This document shows, piece after piece, positions 47,868 through 56,513 of a stretch of 64,000 nt of DNA; position 1 is the first letter of the stretch; every line of letters starts with the position of its first letter. This stretch comes from Streptococcus suis (GTDB lineage Bacteria > Bacillota > Bacilli > Lactobacillales > Streptococcaceae). The stretch is from NCBI GenBank assembly GCA_024583055.1, contig CP102145.1:1-64000 (forward strand), read 5' to 3'. The notes beneath the pieces are model-generated. The model saw only the letters and a program-made list of their open reading frames with translations. It was not told the DNA's origin and ran no database searches. Both the position numbers and the translations under genes were made by a program.

Positions 47868-47884
47868 AGGTTGGTTCTTTTATT
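47855..47884 (+). terminator. Terminator overlapping the signal peptidase-like stop codon
   Basis: ACTAACC, 7-nt loop, GGTTGGT, then T-rich sequence. The stem includes the last codons of the gene. Confidence 0.65.
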
Positions 47885-47933
47885 TTCAAGAATTTTCATC
47901 GAAAATTAAAAGTTGACTATACCAATTTAATGA

Positions 47934-47962
47934 TTGACAAGTTTATAAGTCTATTATATACT
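47934..47962 (+). promoter_or_regulatory. glmS promoter
   Basis: -35 TTGACA (47934-47939), 17-nt spacer, -10 TATACT (47957-47962). This leaves a leader of about 85 nt. Confidence 0.87.
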
Positions 47963-48024
47963 GTTTTTATCGGTCTTTTTAGTAGAAAATCTGACTAGAC
48001 CAATTTATTGAAAATGAATGAAAG

Positions 48025-48043
48025 TCGGTGGAGCAAACACCGA
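48025..48043 (+). promoter_or_regulatory. Leader hairpin next to the glmS ribosome binding site
   Basis: TCGGTG, 7-nt loop, CACCGA. The gaggtgataggat ribosome binding region begins at its 3' foot, so the hairpin could limit ribosome access. Confidence 0.45.
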
Positions 48044-48054
48044 GGTGATAGGAT

Positions 48055-49866
48055 ATGTGTGGAATTGTTGGTGTTGTTGGAAATACAAACGCAACTGATA
48101 TTTTAATTCAAGGACTTGAAAAATTAGAATACCGTGGTTATGATTCAGCAGGTATTTTTGTGACCGGTGGTTCAGAAGATCACCTGGTTAAGGCTGTGGG
48201 TCGTATTGCAGAACTTTCCGCTAAGGTTGGGGATAAGACAGATGGCACAGCTGGTATCGGCCATACACGCTGGGCTACCCATGGCAAGCCAACTGAAAAC
48301 AATGCCCACCCTCATACATCCCAAACAGCTGGCCATATTCTGGTCCACAATGGTGTGATTGAGAACTATGCTGAAATCAAGGCAGACTACCTGGCAGGCC
48401 ATGATTTTAAAGGGCAAACGGATACTGAAATTGCTGTTCATTTGATTGGACAATTTGCCTCAGAAGGCTTGTCAACTTTGGAGGCTTTCAAAAAGGCACT
48501 TCATATCATCCAAGGTTCGTATGCCTTTGCTTTGATTGATGTGACAGATGCGGATACGATTTATGTTGCTAAGAATAAATCACCACTCTTGATTGGTCTG
48601 GGTGATGGCTACAACATGGTCTGCTCCGATGCCATGGCTATGATTCGTGAAACCAGTGAATATATGGAAATTCACGACAAAGAATTGGTTATCGTGAAAA
48701 AAGACAGTGTTCAAGTTATGGACTACGACGGCAATGCTATCGAACGTGGAAGCTACACTGCTGAGCTTGATCTATCTGATATCGGTAAGGGAACCTATCC
48801 TTACTACATGCTCAAGGAAATTGATGAGCAACCAGCTGTCATGCGTAAATTGATTGGCGCATACACAAATACTGATGAACAAGTAACAGTTGATGCGGAG
48901 ATTGTCAAGGCAGTACAAGATGCTGACCGTATCTATATCCTAGCAGCTGGTACTTCCTACCACGCAGGATTTGCCGCAAAAGACTTCATGGAGAAGTTGA
49001 CGGATACACCAGTTGAGCTGGGGATTTCTTCTGAATGGGGTTATAATATGCCGCTCTTGAGCCAAAAGCCCCTCTTTATCTTCATCAGCCAGTCTGGTGA
49101 GACAGCGGATAGCCGTCAGGTTTTGGTTAAGGCCAATGAAATGGGCATTCCAAGTTTGACGGTGACAAACGTTCCAGGCTCTACCCTGTCTCGTGAGGCC
49201 AACTACACCATGTTGCTCCATGCTGGTCCAGAAATCTCTGTTGCTTCGACCAAGGCCTATACTGCTCAGATTGCAACTCTAGCTTTCTTGGCCAAGGCTG
49301 TTGGGGATGCCAATGGCAATACCTATGCCAAGGAATTTGATTTGGTACACGAATTGTCCATTGTTGCCCAGTCTATCGAGGCTACTTTATCAGAAAAAGA
49401 TATCATTGCTGAGAAAGTGGAGAAACTGCTTGGTACAACTCGAAATGCCTTCTATATCGGACGTGGCAGCGACTATTACGTTTCTATGGAAGCGGCTCTC
49501 AAGCTCAAGGAAATTTCCTATATCCAGTGTGAAGGTTTTGCTGCTGGAGAGCTCAAGCATGGTACCATTTCCCTGATTGAAGACGGTGTGCCGGTTTTGG
49601 CCTTGATTTCAAATAATCCTCATCTGGCTAGCCACACCCGTGGAAATATCCAGGAAGTGGTGGCGCGTGGTGCCCATGTCATGACCATCGTTGATGAGGC
49701 CATTGCCAAGGAAGAAGATGACTTCACAGTGACTAGTGTTCACCCATTCTTGTCTACCATTGCCATGGTTGTCCCAACCCAGTTGATTGCCTACTATGCT
49801 ACGCTCCAACGTGGTCTGGATGTGGACAAACCGCGTAACCTGGCGAAATCAGTAACAGTTGAATAA
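48055..49866 (+). CDS. glmS: Glutamine-fructose-6-phosphate aminotransferase (isomerizing)
   Basis: 603 residues. The N-terminal glutaminase domain opens MCGIVGVVG with Cys2 as nucleophile and contains HTRWATHGKPTENNAHPH. Two sugar-isomerase (SIS) domains follow, with LAAGTSYHAG and ISQSGETADSRQ. The C-terminus ends in the usual KSVTVE. It makes glucosamine-6-phosphate for peptidoglycan and amino sugars. No glmS ribozyme is seen upstream, as expected for streptococci. Confidence 0.97.
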   Translation: MCGIVGVVGNTNATDILIQGLEKLEYRGYDSAGIFVTGGSEDHLVKAVGRIAELSAKVGDKTDGTAGIGHTRWATHGKPTENNAHPHTSQTAGHILVHNGVIENYAEIKADYLAGHDFKGQTDTEIAVHLIGQFASEGLSTLEAFKKALHIIQGSYAFALIDVTDADTIYVAKNKSPLLIGLGDGYNMVCSDAMAMIRETSEYMEIHDKELVIVKKDSVQVMDYDGNAIERGSYTAELDLSDIGKGTYPYYMLKEIDEQPAVMRKLIGAYTNTDEQVTVDAEIVKAVQDADRIYILAAGTSYHAGFAAKDFMEKLTDTPVELGISSEWGYNMPLLSQKPLFIFISQSGETADSRQVLVKANEMGIPSLTVTNVPGSTLSREANYTMLLHAGPEISVASTKAYTAQIATLAFLAKAVGDANGNTYAKEFDLVHELSIVAQSIEATLSEKDIIAEKVEKLLGTTRNAFYIGRGSDYYVSMEAALKLKEISYIQCEGFAAGELKHGTISLIEDGVPVLALISNNPHLASHTRGNIQEVVARGAHVMTIVDEAIAKEEDDFTVTSVHPFLSTIAMVVPTQLIAYYATLQRGLDVDKPRNLAKSVTVE

Positions 49867-49872
49867 GCTTGC

Positions 49873-49903
49873 AAATCCACCTGTAAATTTGGTGGATTTT
49901 TGC
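49873..49903 (+). terminator. glmS terminator
   Basis: AAATCCACC, 9-nt loop, GGTGGATTT, TTT. Confidence 0.88.
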
Positions 49904-49954
49904 ATGAATATTCGATTTTTGTGTGAAATTTATGAAAAAATTCTGACAAATTTC

Positions 49955-49983
49955 TTTCAAATCGCCCAATTTTCTGCTATACT
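49955..49983 (+). promoter_or_regulatory. Promoter of the amino-acid ABC importer
   Basis: -35 TTTCAA (49955-49960), 17-nt spacer, -10 TATACT (49978-49983) with extended TGc. Confidence 0.65.
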
Positions 49984-50015
49984 AGATAAGATAATAACTC
50001 TTTTGGGAGATGTTT

Positions 50016-50657
50016 ATGGATTATATTTTGGAAGTCTTGCCCCCCCTGGTGGATGGTGCTTTAGTCTCCTTACAAGTATTTGTTTTAGTATTAGTCTTGT
50101 CCTTGCCTTTGGGAGCTATCTTTGCCTTCCTCATGCAAATCAAATTCAAGCCCTTGCAGTGGCTCTTGCATTTTTATGTACTTATTATGCGAGGGACCCC
50201 TTTGCTCCTGCAATTGATTTTTGTCTACTACGTCTTGCCGAGTGTGGGGATTACATTTGACAGGATGCCAGCGGTGATTACTGCCTTTACCTTCAACTAT
50301 GCGGCTTATTTCTCTGAGATTTTCCGTGGAGGAATTGAGGCTATCCCAGCTGGTCAGTATGAGGCGGCTAAGGTCTTGAAATTTACACCTCTTCAGACTA
50401 TTCGCTACATCGTCTTGCCCCAGGTTGTCAAGATTGTCCTACCAAGTGTCTTCAATGAAGTCATGACCCTGGTCAAGGATACCTCTCTGGTCTACGCCCT
50501 GGGAGTCAGTGACTTGCTCTTGGCCAGTCGAACTGCTGCCAACCGTGATGCTAGTCTAGCACCTATGTTTATTGCAGGGGCCATTTACCTGCTCATGATT
50601 GGAGCGGTTACGCTGGTTTCTAAACAGGTTGAAAAGAAATTTGATTACTATAAATAG
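50016..50657 (+). CDS. Polar amino acid ABC transporter permease
   Basis: 213 residues, HisM/GlnP family. About five membrane helices are present, with the EAA loop EAIPAGQYEAAKVLKFTPLQTIRYIVLPQ coupling to the ATPase, and YFSEIFRGG just before it. I chose the ATG 8 nt after gggag; an ATG two codons earlier is too close. It is first in a three-gene importer operon: permease, ATPase, lipoprotein. Confidence 0.92.
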   Translation: MDYILEVLPPLVDGALVSLQVFVLVLVLSLPLGAIFAFLMQIKFKPLQWLLHFYVLIMRGTPLLLQLIFVYYVLPSVGITFDRMPAVITAFTFNYAAYFSEIFRGGIEAIPAGQYEAAKVLKFTPLQTIRYIVLPQVVKIVLPSVFNEVMTLVKDTSLVYALGVSDLLLASRTAANRDASLAPMFIAGAIYLLMIGAVTLVSKQVEKKFDYYK

Positions 50658-50666
50658 GAGGAAGTC

Positions 50667-51299
50667 ATGTTAGAATTACGCAATCTATCCAAACGATTTG
50701 GCAACAAGCAGATTTTCTCCAACTATGATTTGGTCATCCCGGAGGGGAAAATTGTCGGCATTGTTGGTCAATCCGGTGGCGGTAAGACTACGCTTCTCCG
50801 TATGCTGGCAGGTTTGGAGACCATTGATGAAGGTACTCTGATTTACAATGGTCAAGAACTGCCAGTCGAGGAATTGGAGAAACGACATTTGCTGGGCTTT
50901 GTTTTCCAAGATTTCCAGCTTTTCCCCCACCTTTCAGTATTGGAAAACTTGGTCCTCTCCCCTATTAAGACACAAAATATGTCGGCTATAGAAGCGGAAG
51001 ACAAGGCCCGTAAACTTCTGGAAACACTAGGCCTGGCCAACCACGCAGCAGCCTATCCTTATTCTCTATCAGGAGGGCAGAAGCAGCGTGTGGCCCTGGC
51101 TCGCGCCATGATGATTGATCCTGAGATTATTGGCTACGATGAGCCGACTTCGGCATTGGATCCTGAGCTACGAAAAGAAGTTGAAAAGCTGATTTTGGAA
51201 AACCGTGCGACAGGAATCACGCAGATTGTGGTAACCCACGATATGCAGTTTGCTGAAAATATCGCAGATGAAATTATCAAGATTGAACCGAAACATTAA
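50667..51299 (+). CDS. Polar amino acid ABC transporter ATP-binding protein
   Basis: 210 residues, GlnQ-like. Walker A GQSGGGKTT, Q-loop FVFQDFQLF, signature LSGGQKQR, Walker B IIGYDEP, and switch His in VVTHDM are present. It energises uptake through the neighbouring permease. At 210 residues it is somewhat shorter than the usual ~240. aggaggaag precedes the ATG. Confidence 0.93.
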   Translation: MLELRNLSKRFGNKQIFSNYDLVIPEGKIVGIVGQSGGGKTTLLRMLAGLETIDEGTLIYNGQELPVEELEKRHLLGFVFQDFQLFPHLSVLENLVLSPIKTQNMSAIEAEDKARKLLETLGLANHAAAYPYSLSGGQKQRVALARAMMIDPEIIGYDEPTSALDPELRKEVEKLILENRATGITQIVVTHDMQFAENIADEIIKIEPKH

Positions 51300-51310
51300 A
51301 GAGGTAAGAC

Positions 51311-52150
51311 ATGGTGAAAATGAAAAACATAATTCTTGGAGCAACAGCTCTTGTAACAAGTTTGGCCCTTGCAGCCTGTGGCTCAGGCAGTTCTACTACA
51401 GAGTCAGACAATTGGTCTACTTATGAAAAAGATAAGTCAGTGACCATTGGTTTTGATAAGACCTTTGTCCCAATGGGATTTGAAGAAAAAGACGGTCAAT
51501 ACACTGGTTTTGACATCGAATTAGCAACAGCTGTTTTTGAAAAATACGGTATTACGATTGATTGGCAACCGATTGACTGGGACTTGAAAGAGACAGAGCT
51601 CAATAACGGCAATATTGATATGATTTGGAATGGCTATTCCATTACAGATGAACGCAAGGAAAAAGTTCTTTTCTCTGATGAATACATGGACAACCAGCAA
51701 GTTTTGGTGACCAAGAAATCATCTTCTATTGCTGATCCAGCTGGCATGAAGGACAAGGTTCTCGGTGCTCAAGCAGGTTCTGCAGGTTATTATGCATTTA
51801 CATCTCAGCCTGAAATTCTTAAGGACCTGGTAAAAGACGGTGATGCTAGTCAGTATGCGACCTTCAACGAGGCCCTTATCGACTTGAAAAATGACCGTAT
51901 CGACGGGCTCTTGATTGACCGTGTGTATGCCAATTACTATCTGCAAAAAGAAGGTATCATTGATGACTACAATATCATTGATGCTGGCTATGCTAACGAG
52001 GCCTTCGGTGTTGGTGTTCGTAAGTCAGACAAGACCTTGGTAGACAATATCAACAAAGCTTTTACAGAGCTTTATAAAGAAGGTAAGTTCCAGGAAATCT
52101 CTGAAAAATGGTTCGGAGAAGATGTGGCAACTGATGCTGTGAAAAATTAA
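51311..52150 (+). CDS. Amino acid ABC transporter substrate-binding lipoprotein
   Basis: 279 residues. The lipoprotein signal peptide ends LALAACGSG (lipobox LAAC), so the protein is lipid-anchored outside. A family 3 solute-binding domain follows: VTIGFDKTFVPMGFEEKDGQYTGFDIELA, then IDMIWNGYSITDERK. It captures the amino acid for the permease/ATPase pair. The ligand is not certain; relatives bind cystine, glutamine or arginine. Confidence 0.93.
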   Translation: MVKMKNIILGATALVTSLALAACGSGSSTTESDNWSTYEKDKSVTIGFDKTFVPMGFEEKDGQYTGFDIELATAVFEKYGITIDWQPIDWDLKETELNNGNIDMIWNGYSITDERKEKVLFSDEYMDNQQVLVTKKSSSIADPAGMKDKVLGAQAGSAGYYAFTSQPEILKDLVKDGDASQYATFNEALIDLKNDRIDGLLIDRVYANYYLQKEGIIDDYNIIDAGYANEAFGVGVRKSDKTLVDNINKAFTELYKEGKFQEISEKWFGEDVATDAVKN

Positions 52151-52156
52151 GCAAAT

Positions 52157-52193
52157 AAAAATTCTCAACCGTCATTTGGCTGAGAATTTTTTT
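52157..52193 (+). terminator. Terminator between the importer and the cation efflux gene
   Basis: AATTCTCA and TGAGAATT around an internal CC...GG pair, followed by T7; usable in both directions. Confidence 0.87.
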
Positions 52194-52195
52194 CT

Positions 52196-53389
52196 TTACA
52201 GTTTTTTAGAAATCTGATGGAAGACGACAGTCCATTCTTCGTGGCGGCGCCAGAGAGAGGTGTGGACATAGTCACCGATTTCAAAGGTGACCAGTTTGGA
52301 TTTTTGACTGACAGATGTCATTTGATAGTTGGACAAGTAGGTAGACTGGATCTGGTGCTGATCCAGCATGCCATCCTTGTCATGATAACGTCCTTTGGCA
52401 TCAATCAGGAAATAGGTTGGGTCAATCAAGTCCTCATAGCCTGGTGCATGGGCCTGAATTTCAGTTTCATAACGGAAGAGTTTGTCGTAGACATGCTCGT
52501 AGATTTCATCGTGGGGGATTTCAGAGGGTTCGACATGGATGTCTACATCGAAGACCCCATGTTTGAGGATCAGGAGCTGCTCGACCTGCTCGGTGATTTC
52601 ATGGCTTTCGTAAACAGAAAGGTCAGGATTCATTTCCAAGACAATATCCAGATAAATATTGGCGCCGTAGGTTCGGCCTCGCTGGGACTTGACGGAGACT
52701 ATCTTGGGGAGCTTGTGGATATCCTCTTCGTACTTGTGGAGCAATTCTTCATCGAAACCGTCAGATAGGCTGAAGAAACTTTGCATGAAGATGTCGTAGG
52801 CCGTTTTCAGGATGAAGAAGGTGATGACGATGGCTGCAACCTTGTCGACAATACTGAGGTTGAAGGCGGCAGCAAAGACAGCAACGGAAGTTCCAATTGA
52901 CGTAACTGCATCGGATAAATTGTCCTTGGCAGCTGCTTCAAGTCCTTTGGAATGGACTTTTTTAGCCAGTCTGCTGTTATAGATATAGACCCCAATCATG
53001 ACCAGGGCTGAGAAAATACCCACCAGGGCACCCAGCATATCGACTTGAATCACTTCCTTGCTCAGGAGTTTTTCAATGGTTGAATAGAGGACCTGAAAAC
53101 CAACCATAAACATGATGAAAGAGGTAATCAGGCTAGCAAGGTCTTCCATTTTCCAATGGCCAAACTTATGGTCTCTATCAGCCGGTTTTTGGGCCATTTT
53201 CAAGCCAATCAGCACGGCCACATTTCCGATGATATCAGAGAGGTTGTTGAAGGCGTCGGCTCGAAGTGCATCGGAATGAAAGAGCTCGCCAGCAGCTAGT
53301 TTGAGCCCGGATAGGAGGATGTAGGCTGAAATGGAAATCTGTGCGCCACGTTCGGCTAGTTTGAGATTGCTTGTCGGTTGATTGTTCAT
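52196..53389 (-). CDS. Cation diffusion facilitator family transporter
   Basis: 397 residues. Six membrane helices contain the metal-site motif HSDALRADAFNNLSDI in TM2 and KDNLSDAVTSIG in TM5, with the interhelix DRDHKFGHWKMEDL. The cytoplasmic domain has QRGRTYGANIYLDIVLEMNPDLSVYESHEI. It exports divalent metals (Mn/Zn/Fe) by proton exchange. The N(x3)D TM5 and N/D TM2 residues resemble MntE-type manganese exporters, but the specificity call is tentative. It has an unusually long C-terminal extension of ~100 residues. aaaggagacc before the ATG. Confidence 0.88.
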   Translation of the reverse strand: MNNQPTSNLKLAERGAQISISAYILLSGLKLAAGELFHSDALRADAFNNLSDIIGNVAVLIGLKMAQKPADRDHKFGHWKMEDLASLITSFIMFMVGFQVLYSTIEKLLSKEVIQVDMLGALVGIFSALVMIGVYIYNSRLAKKVHSKGLEAAAKDNLSDAVTSIGTSVAVFAAAFNLSIVDKVAAIVITFFILKTAYDIFMQSFFSLSDGFDEELLHKYEEDIHKLPKIVSVKSQRGRTYGANIYLDIVLEMNPDLSVYESHEITEQVEQLLILKHGVFDVDIHVEPSEIPHDEIYEHVYDKLFRYETEIQAHAPGYEDLIDPTYFLIDAKGRYHDKDGMLDQHQIQSTYLSNYQMTSVSQKSKLVTFEIGDYVHTSLWRRHEEWTVVFHQISKKL

Positions 53390-53420
53390 CTGGTCTCCTT
53401 TTTAAGCTAATATTGTACCA

Positions 53421-53450
53421 AAAAAACCACCTAGTTTCAATCTAGGTGGT
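53421..53450 (-). terminator. Terminator of the split ThrE operon, overlapping its stop
   Basis: Minus strand ACCACCTAG, loop, CTAGGTGGT, then TTTTTT. Confidence 0.85.
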
Positions 53451-53894
53451 CGTTGTCTGGTACCAGCGTTTTTGAATGGCTCTGTACACTTGCAAGAGTA
53501 CGGTACCGCTGGCCATGCCGATAGGAATGATGAGACAGAGGGTCAGGACACTGGTGATATTGGCAAGGGCTTGGGCATAATCTCCAGAAACAAAATAGGT
53601 TGTTGTCATATAGGACCGATAGCCAGGGACTAGGGGAGCCAGGATAGCCAGAGAAAAAATGATAGAGGGTGTCTTGAGTAGGATGCTCATGACCTGGCTA
53701 ATCATGGAGCCGATGACCGCTGCCAAAAAAGTGGCAATGAGCGGATTGGTTGGTCCCTGCAGTAGGAGATAGAGGAGCCAGACAAACATTCCTAGAAGTC
53801 CTCCGGGAACCAGAAGTTTCCTAGGAACATTGAGGATGACCATGAAGGCAATCATGGCTAGAAAAGAAGCTACAGCTTGTAGTAAAAAATTCAT
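53442..53894 (-). CDS. Threonine/serine exporter, C-terminal half (ThrE_2-like)
   Basis: 150 residues with four hydrophobic helices and the motifs MILNVPRKLLVPGGLLG, ATFLAAVIGSMISQ and FSLAILAPLVPGY. It is the second half of the ThrE exporter, normally fused in other bacteria. It works with the first-half protein encoded 3 nt upstream. Confidence 0.87.
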   Translation of the reverse strand: MNFLLQAVASFLAMIAFMVILNVPRKLLVPGGLLGMFVWLLYLLLQGPTNPLIATFLAAVIGSMISQVMSILLKTPSIIFSLAILAPLVPGYRSYMTTTYFVSGDYAQALANITSVLTLCLIIPIGMASGTVLLQVYRAIQKRWYQTTTT

Positions 53895-53897
53895 AAG

Positions 53898-54653
53898 TTA
53901 CCCCACGAGTAAGAGTGCAACAGTGGTCCCTGCACCCAGGGACAGGATAATCAGAGCCGTTTGAAAGAGCTTGGTCATGCCGGTATTGATATGGTTGGTC
54001 ATCAGATCTCGGACCGCATTGGTCAGGGTGATACCAGGCACAAAGGGCATGACAGCGCCAGCATTGATAAGGTTGGGATTTATAGCCAGGCTGGTGTATT
54101 TCTCTAGTAGGTAGGCGGTTAGGGAAAATAGCAGAGCTCCACAGAAGGTAGTCACAAAATCAATGCCGATAAATTTCTCAATCTGCAGCGAGAGGGGAAA
54201 GGCCAGAGCGGTCGCAGCAGCAGCGCAAAAAGCATCCAAGGCGGAGCCGCCGAACATAAGGGTAAAGAAGGGAACGGCAAAAATAGCCGCCAAAATCAGC
54301 TGGCCAGTCGCATAAGGTGCTTTTTCCAGTTTGATAGCAGACAGGATTTCCCAGGCCTCTTTAGGGCTAATCTGGCCTTCAACCAGCGAACGAGAGACCT
54401 GATTGACATCGCAGACCTTCTGCATATTGTAGCTGGAGGAGACAATTCTCTTCATCCGTGAAATGTTGGTGTGGTCAATGGAAAAGAAAATGGCCGCTGG
54501 AATGGCCAGCACATTGGCATCCATTATCCCTTGAGAATGGGCGATGCGAATCATGGTATCCTCCACCCGATGAATTTCCGCCCCGCTTTGGAGTAAGATG
54601 CTACCGGCCAGCATAAGCACGTCAATGACCAGGTCTTGCTCTTTTTGTTTCAT
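53898..54653 (-). CDS. Threonine/serine exporter, N-terminal half (ThrE_1-like)
   Basis: 251 residues. A soluble N-terminal part (LAGSILLQSGAEIHRVEDTM, IPAAIFFSID) is followed by five membrane helices, including AGAVMPFVPGITLTNAVRDL, the ThrE signature. Together with the downstream gene it exports threonine and serine. The protease-like N-terminal domain is typical of the family. Confidence 0.88.
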   Translation of the reverse strand: MKQKEQDLVIDVLMLAGSILLQSGAEIHRVEDTMIRIAHSQGIMDANVLAIPAAIFFSIDHTNISRMKRIVSSSYNMQKVCDVNQVSRSLVEGQISPKEAWEILSAIKLEKAPYATGQLILAAIFAVPFFTLMFGGSALDAFCAAAATALAFPLSLQIEKFIGIDFVTTFCGALLFSLTAYLLEKYTSLAINPNLINAGAVMPFVPGITLTNAVRDLMTNHINTGMTKLFQTALIILSLGAGTTVALLLVG

Positions 54654-54743
54654 TTCATCCCTAGCTCTTTCCTTGGTGTTTTAGTTTATTATATCAAAAT
54701 CAGCTCTGGGAAGAAGGATTTTTATAAATAATGAGCAAAATAG

Positions 54744-54783
54744 TTGAAAAATATTCGGATTGTAGTACAATTGACTAGTCAAT
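54744..54783 (+). promoter_or_regulatory. marR promoter with palindromic operator
   Basis: -35 TTGAAA (54744-54749), 16-nt spacer, -10 TACAAT (54766-54771). A perfect palindrome, ATTGACTAGTCAAT (54770-54783), overlaps the end of the -10 and the start site. A second one, TTGAT, aa, ATCAA, lies at 54786-54797. Both fit self-repression by the MarR protein. Confidence 0.78.
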
Positions 54784-54813
54784 AATTGATAAATCAACAA
54801 AGAGGGAGAAGTC

Positions 54814-55239
54814 ATGTCAAGCATGGAAGAGGTACTTTACCAACTGAAAATTACCGAAGAGGTCATTACCAATCTATTTGAAAAGCGGTTGGGGATTTCC
54901 CTGACCCGTTATCGGATTCTTCAGATTTTGCTAGAGGAGACACCACTTCACCAAACAGCCTTGCAGGAGAGGCTTGGAATTGACCGCGCAGCCATTAGCC
55001 GGCATCTGAAAATTTTGGAAGAGGCGGCTTACATCCGTCGTGAGCGAAACCCTGACAATCAGAGGGAAATTTTGGTTTACCCGACCAAGAAAGCGCAGAA
55101 GGATTTGATTGATAGCCCGCCCAGCCAGCATGTGGTGGTCAAACGGGCTATGGAGCATATCCTAACAGCTGACCAAGTGGAGCAATTTCAGCAGATTCTG
55201 ACCAAGCTAAGTGCAGGCTTGAAAGACCTCCCTCTATAA
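54814..55239 (+). CDS. MarR family transcriptional regulator
   Basis: 141 residues with the winged helix: RYRILQILLEETPLHQTALQERLGIDRAAISRHLKILEEAAYIRRERNPDNQREILVY. The recognition helix is DRAAISRHLKIL. N- and C-terminal helices form the dimer. It probably represses itself and the DUF1304 gene 21 nt downstream by binding the palindromes at its promoter. The inducer is unknown. Confidence 0.9.
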   Translation: MSSMEEVLYQLKITEEVITNLFEKRLGISLTRYRILQILLEETPLHQTALQERLGIDRAAISRHLKILEEAAYIRRERNPDNQREILVYPTKKAQKDLIDSPPSQHVVVKRAMEHILTADQVEQFQQILTKLSAGLKDLPL

Positions 55240-55260
55240 CTATTCTTAAGGAGATATAGC

Positions 55261-55620
55261 ATGTCTATTTTTACAACTATTTTAGCTACCATCGTAGCAT
55301 TGGAACACTTGTACATTATGTATTTGGAAACTTTTGCTACTCATTCGGACTCGACCAGCCGTGTCTTTAATATGGCCAAGGACGAGCTGCAACGCAAGTC
55401 TGTAACCACCCTGTTCAAAAATCAGGGAATCTACAATGGCTTACTGGCCCTTTTCCTACTTTACGGAATTGTGACTGGCAATCTTGAAATTGTGACCATA
55501 TTTGTCCTCTATGTTATCGGTGCAGCTGCTTATGGTGCGATTACTTCAAGCCCTAAAATTATCCTGAGCCAAGGAGGTCCAGCCATTTTGACCCTCTTGT
55601 CACTTTTGATATTTAAGTAG
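55261..55620 (+). CDS. DUF1304 family membrane protein
   Basis: 119 residues with four hydrophobic helices. Motifs ALEHLYIMYLETFA near the start and NQGIYNGLLA in the middle define DUF1304. Function unknown; often paired with a MarR regulator as here. Strong aaggagata ribosome binding site. Confidence 0.87.
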   Translation: MSIFTTILATIVALEHLYIMYLETFATHSDSTSRVFNMAKDELQRKSVTTLFKNQGIYNGLLALFLLYGIVTGNLEIVTIFVLYVIGAAAYGAITSSPKIILSQGGPAILTLLSLLIFK

Positions 55621-55622
55621 TC

Positions 55623-55650
55623 AAAAAGCCCCCGAACTGGAGGGCTTTTC
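55623..55650. terminator. Bidirectional terminator
   Basis: AAAAGCCC, 10-nt loop, GGGCTTTT; serves the DUF1304 gene (+) and the DUF4097 gene (-). Confidence 0.85.
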
Positions 55651-55658
55651 GTGTACTC

Positions 55659-56513
55659 TTACTGAACATAAATGTCGCCATTTTGGCTATGCAGGGTCAA
55701 CTTGTTTTTTGCATTTGGATTGCCATGAGTGGTTTGTTCGCTATCTTCATCAGCAGAAAGTTCTTCGATTGCGAGATCCTTCAGGCTTTCCTTATGAATG
55801 GTCAGGTCAATGTCACCGTCGTAGGCCAAGACATCATAGTTGCCGATGACTTGCAGCCCAGTGGCACGAATGTTGCCATTTTCTACGGTCAAATGGTTGA
55901 GCTGGTCACTACTTGAGTCTTCCACATCTTCTAGTTTTACTTCCTGCAAATCAATATCTCCATCCCAGACTACGATGTTAGTTGAGTGAATGGTGGTTTT
56001 CTTGGCCAAGAAGTTACCGTTGTTGATAGAAATATCCAGTTTGTCAACGGTCATATCTTCAAGATTGGCATTTCCATCAAAGAGTCCGCCGGTCAATTCA
56101 TCCAAATGGCTACCGGCTGGCAAGAGCAGGGTCGGTGTGGTGTAGGTTTGGGTTTGGTTCTCTTGGAGCATTTTTATACCTTCTAGGAAACCGTCATAGC
56201 GAAACCCCTGGTCGTTATTATCTTCAATGGTTAGACTGCCATTTATCAGCTCGTAGACAATAGGACTGCTCTGTTTCTTGCTGACTTTAAAATAGAGGGT
56301 CGGTTTTTCGACATCACTTGTAGAGATTGTGAGATTGGTGGAGCTATTGATTTTTTGCAAGTTGTCAAATTCAACCTGCTGGACCTGGTAGGAATTTTCT
56401 AGGTGATTTCCGATTTCCTGCCAGCCACCTAGTAGGAGACCCAGCAAGGACAGAAGGAGGCCAGTTGCTAGGGTAATGAGAGTGTAGCGTGTGCTGGATT
56501 TAAGCTGTTTCAT
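55659..56513 (-). CDS. DUF4097 beta-helix protein with membrane anchor
   Basis: 284 residues. An N-terminal membrane helix (LITLATGLLLSLLGLLLGGW) is followed by a repeated beta-strand region (DKLDISINNGNFLAKKTTIHS, LTVENGNIRATGLQVIG, LTLHSQNGDIYVQ) of the DUF4097 family. Anchored outside the membrane; role unknown. It overlaps the DUF1700 gene by 14 nt. Confidence 0.83.
   Translation of the reverse strand: MKQLKSSTRYTLITLATGLLLSLLGLLLGGWQEIGNHLENSYQVQQVEFDNLQKINSSTNLTISTSDVEKPTLYFKVSKKQSSPIVYELINGSLTIEDNNDQGFRYDGFLEGIKMLQENQTQTYTTPTLLLPAGSHLDELTGGLFDGNANLEDMTVDKLDISINNGNFLAKKTTIHSTNIVVWDGDIDLQEVKLEDVEDSSSDQLNHLTVENGNIRATGLQVIGNYDVLAYDGDIDLTIHKESLKDLAIEELSADEDSEQTTHGNPNAKNKLTLHSQNGDIYVQ

Noticed and set aside
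47963..48054. glmS ribozyme in the glmS leader
   Set aside because: The leader is only about 85 nt and lacks the ribozyme core.
49859..50260. 133-codon frame overlapping the importer permease
   Set aside because: It is an out-of-frame shadow of the permease, whose EAA loop and start signals are clear.
52217..52768. 183-codon frame antisense to the cation efflux gene
   Set aside because: No start signals or recognisable family; the minus-strand CDF protein accounts for the sequence.
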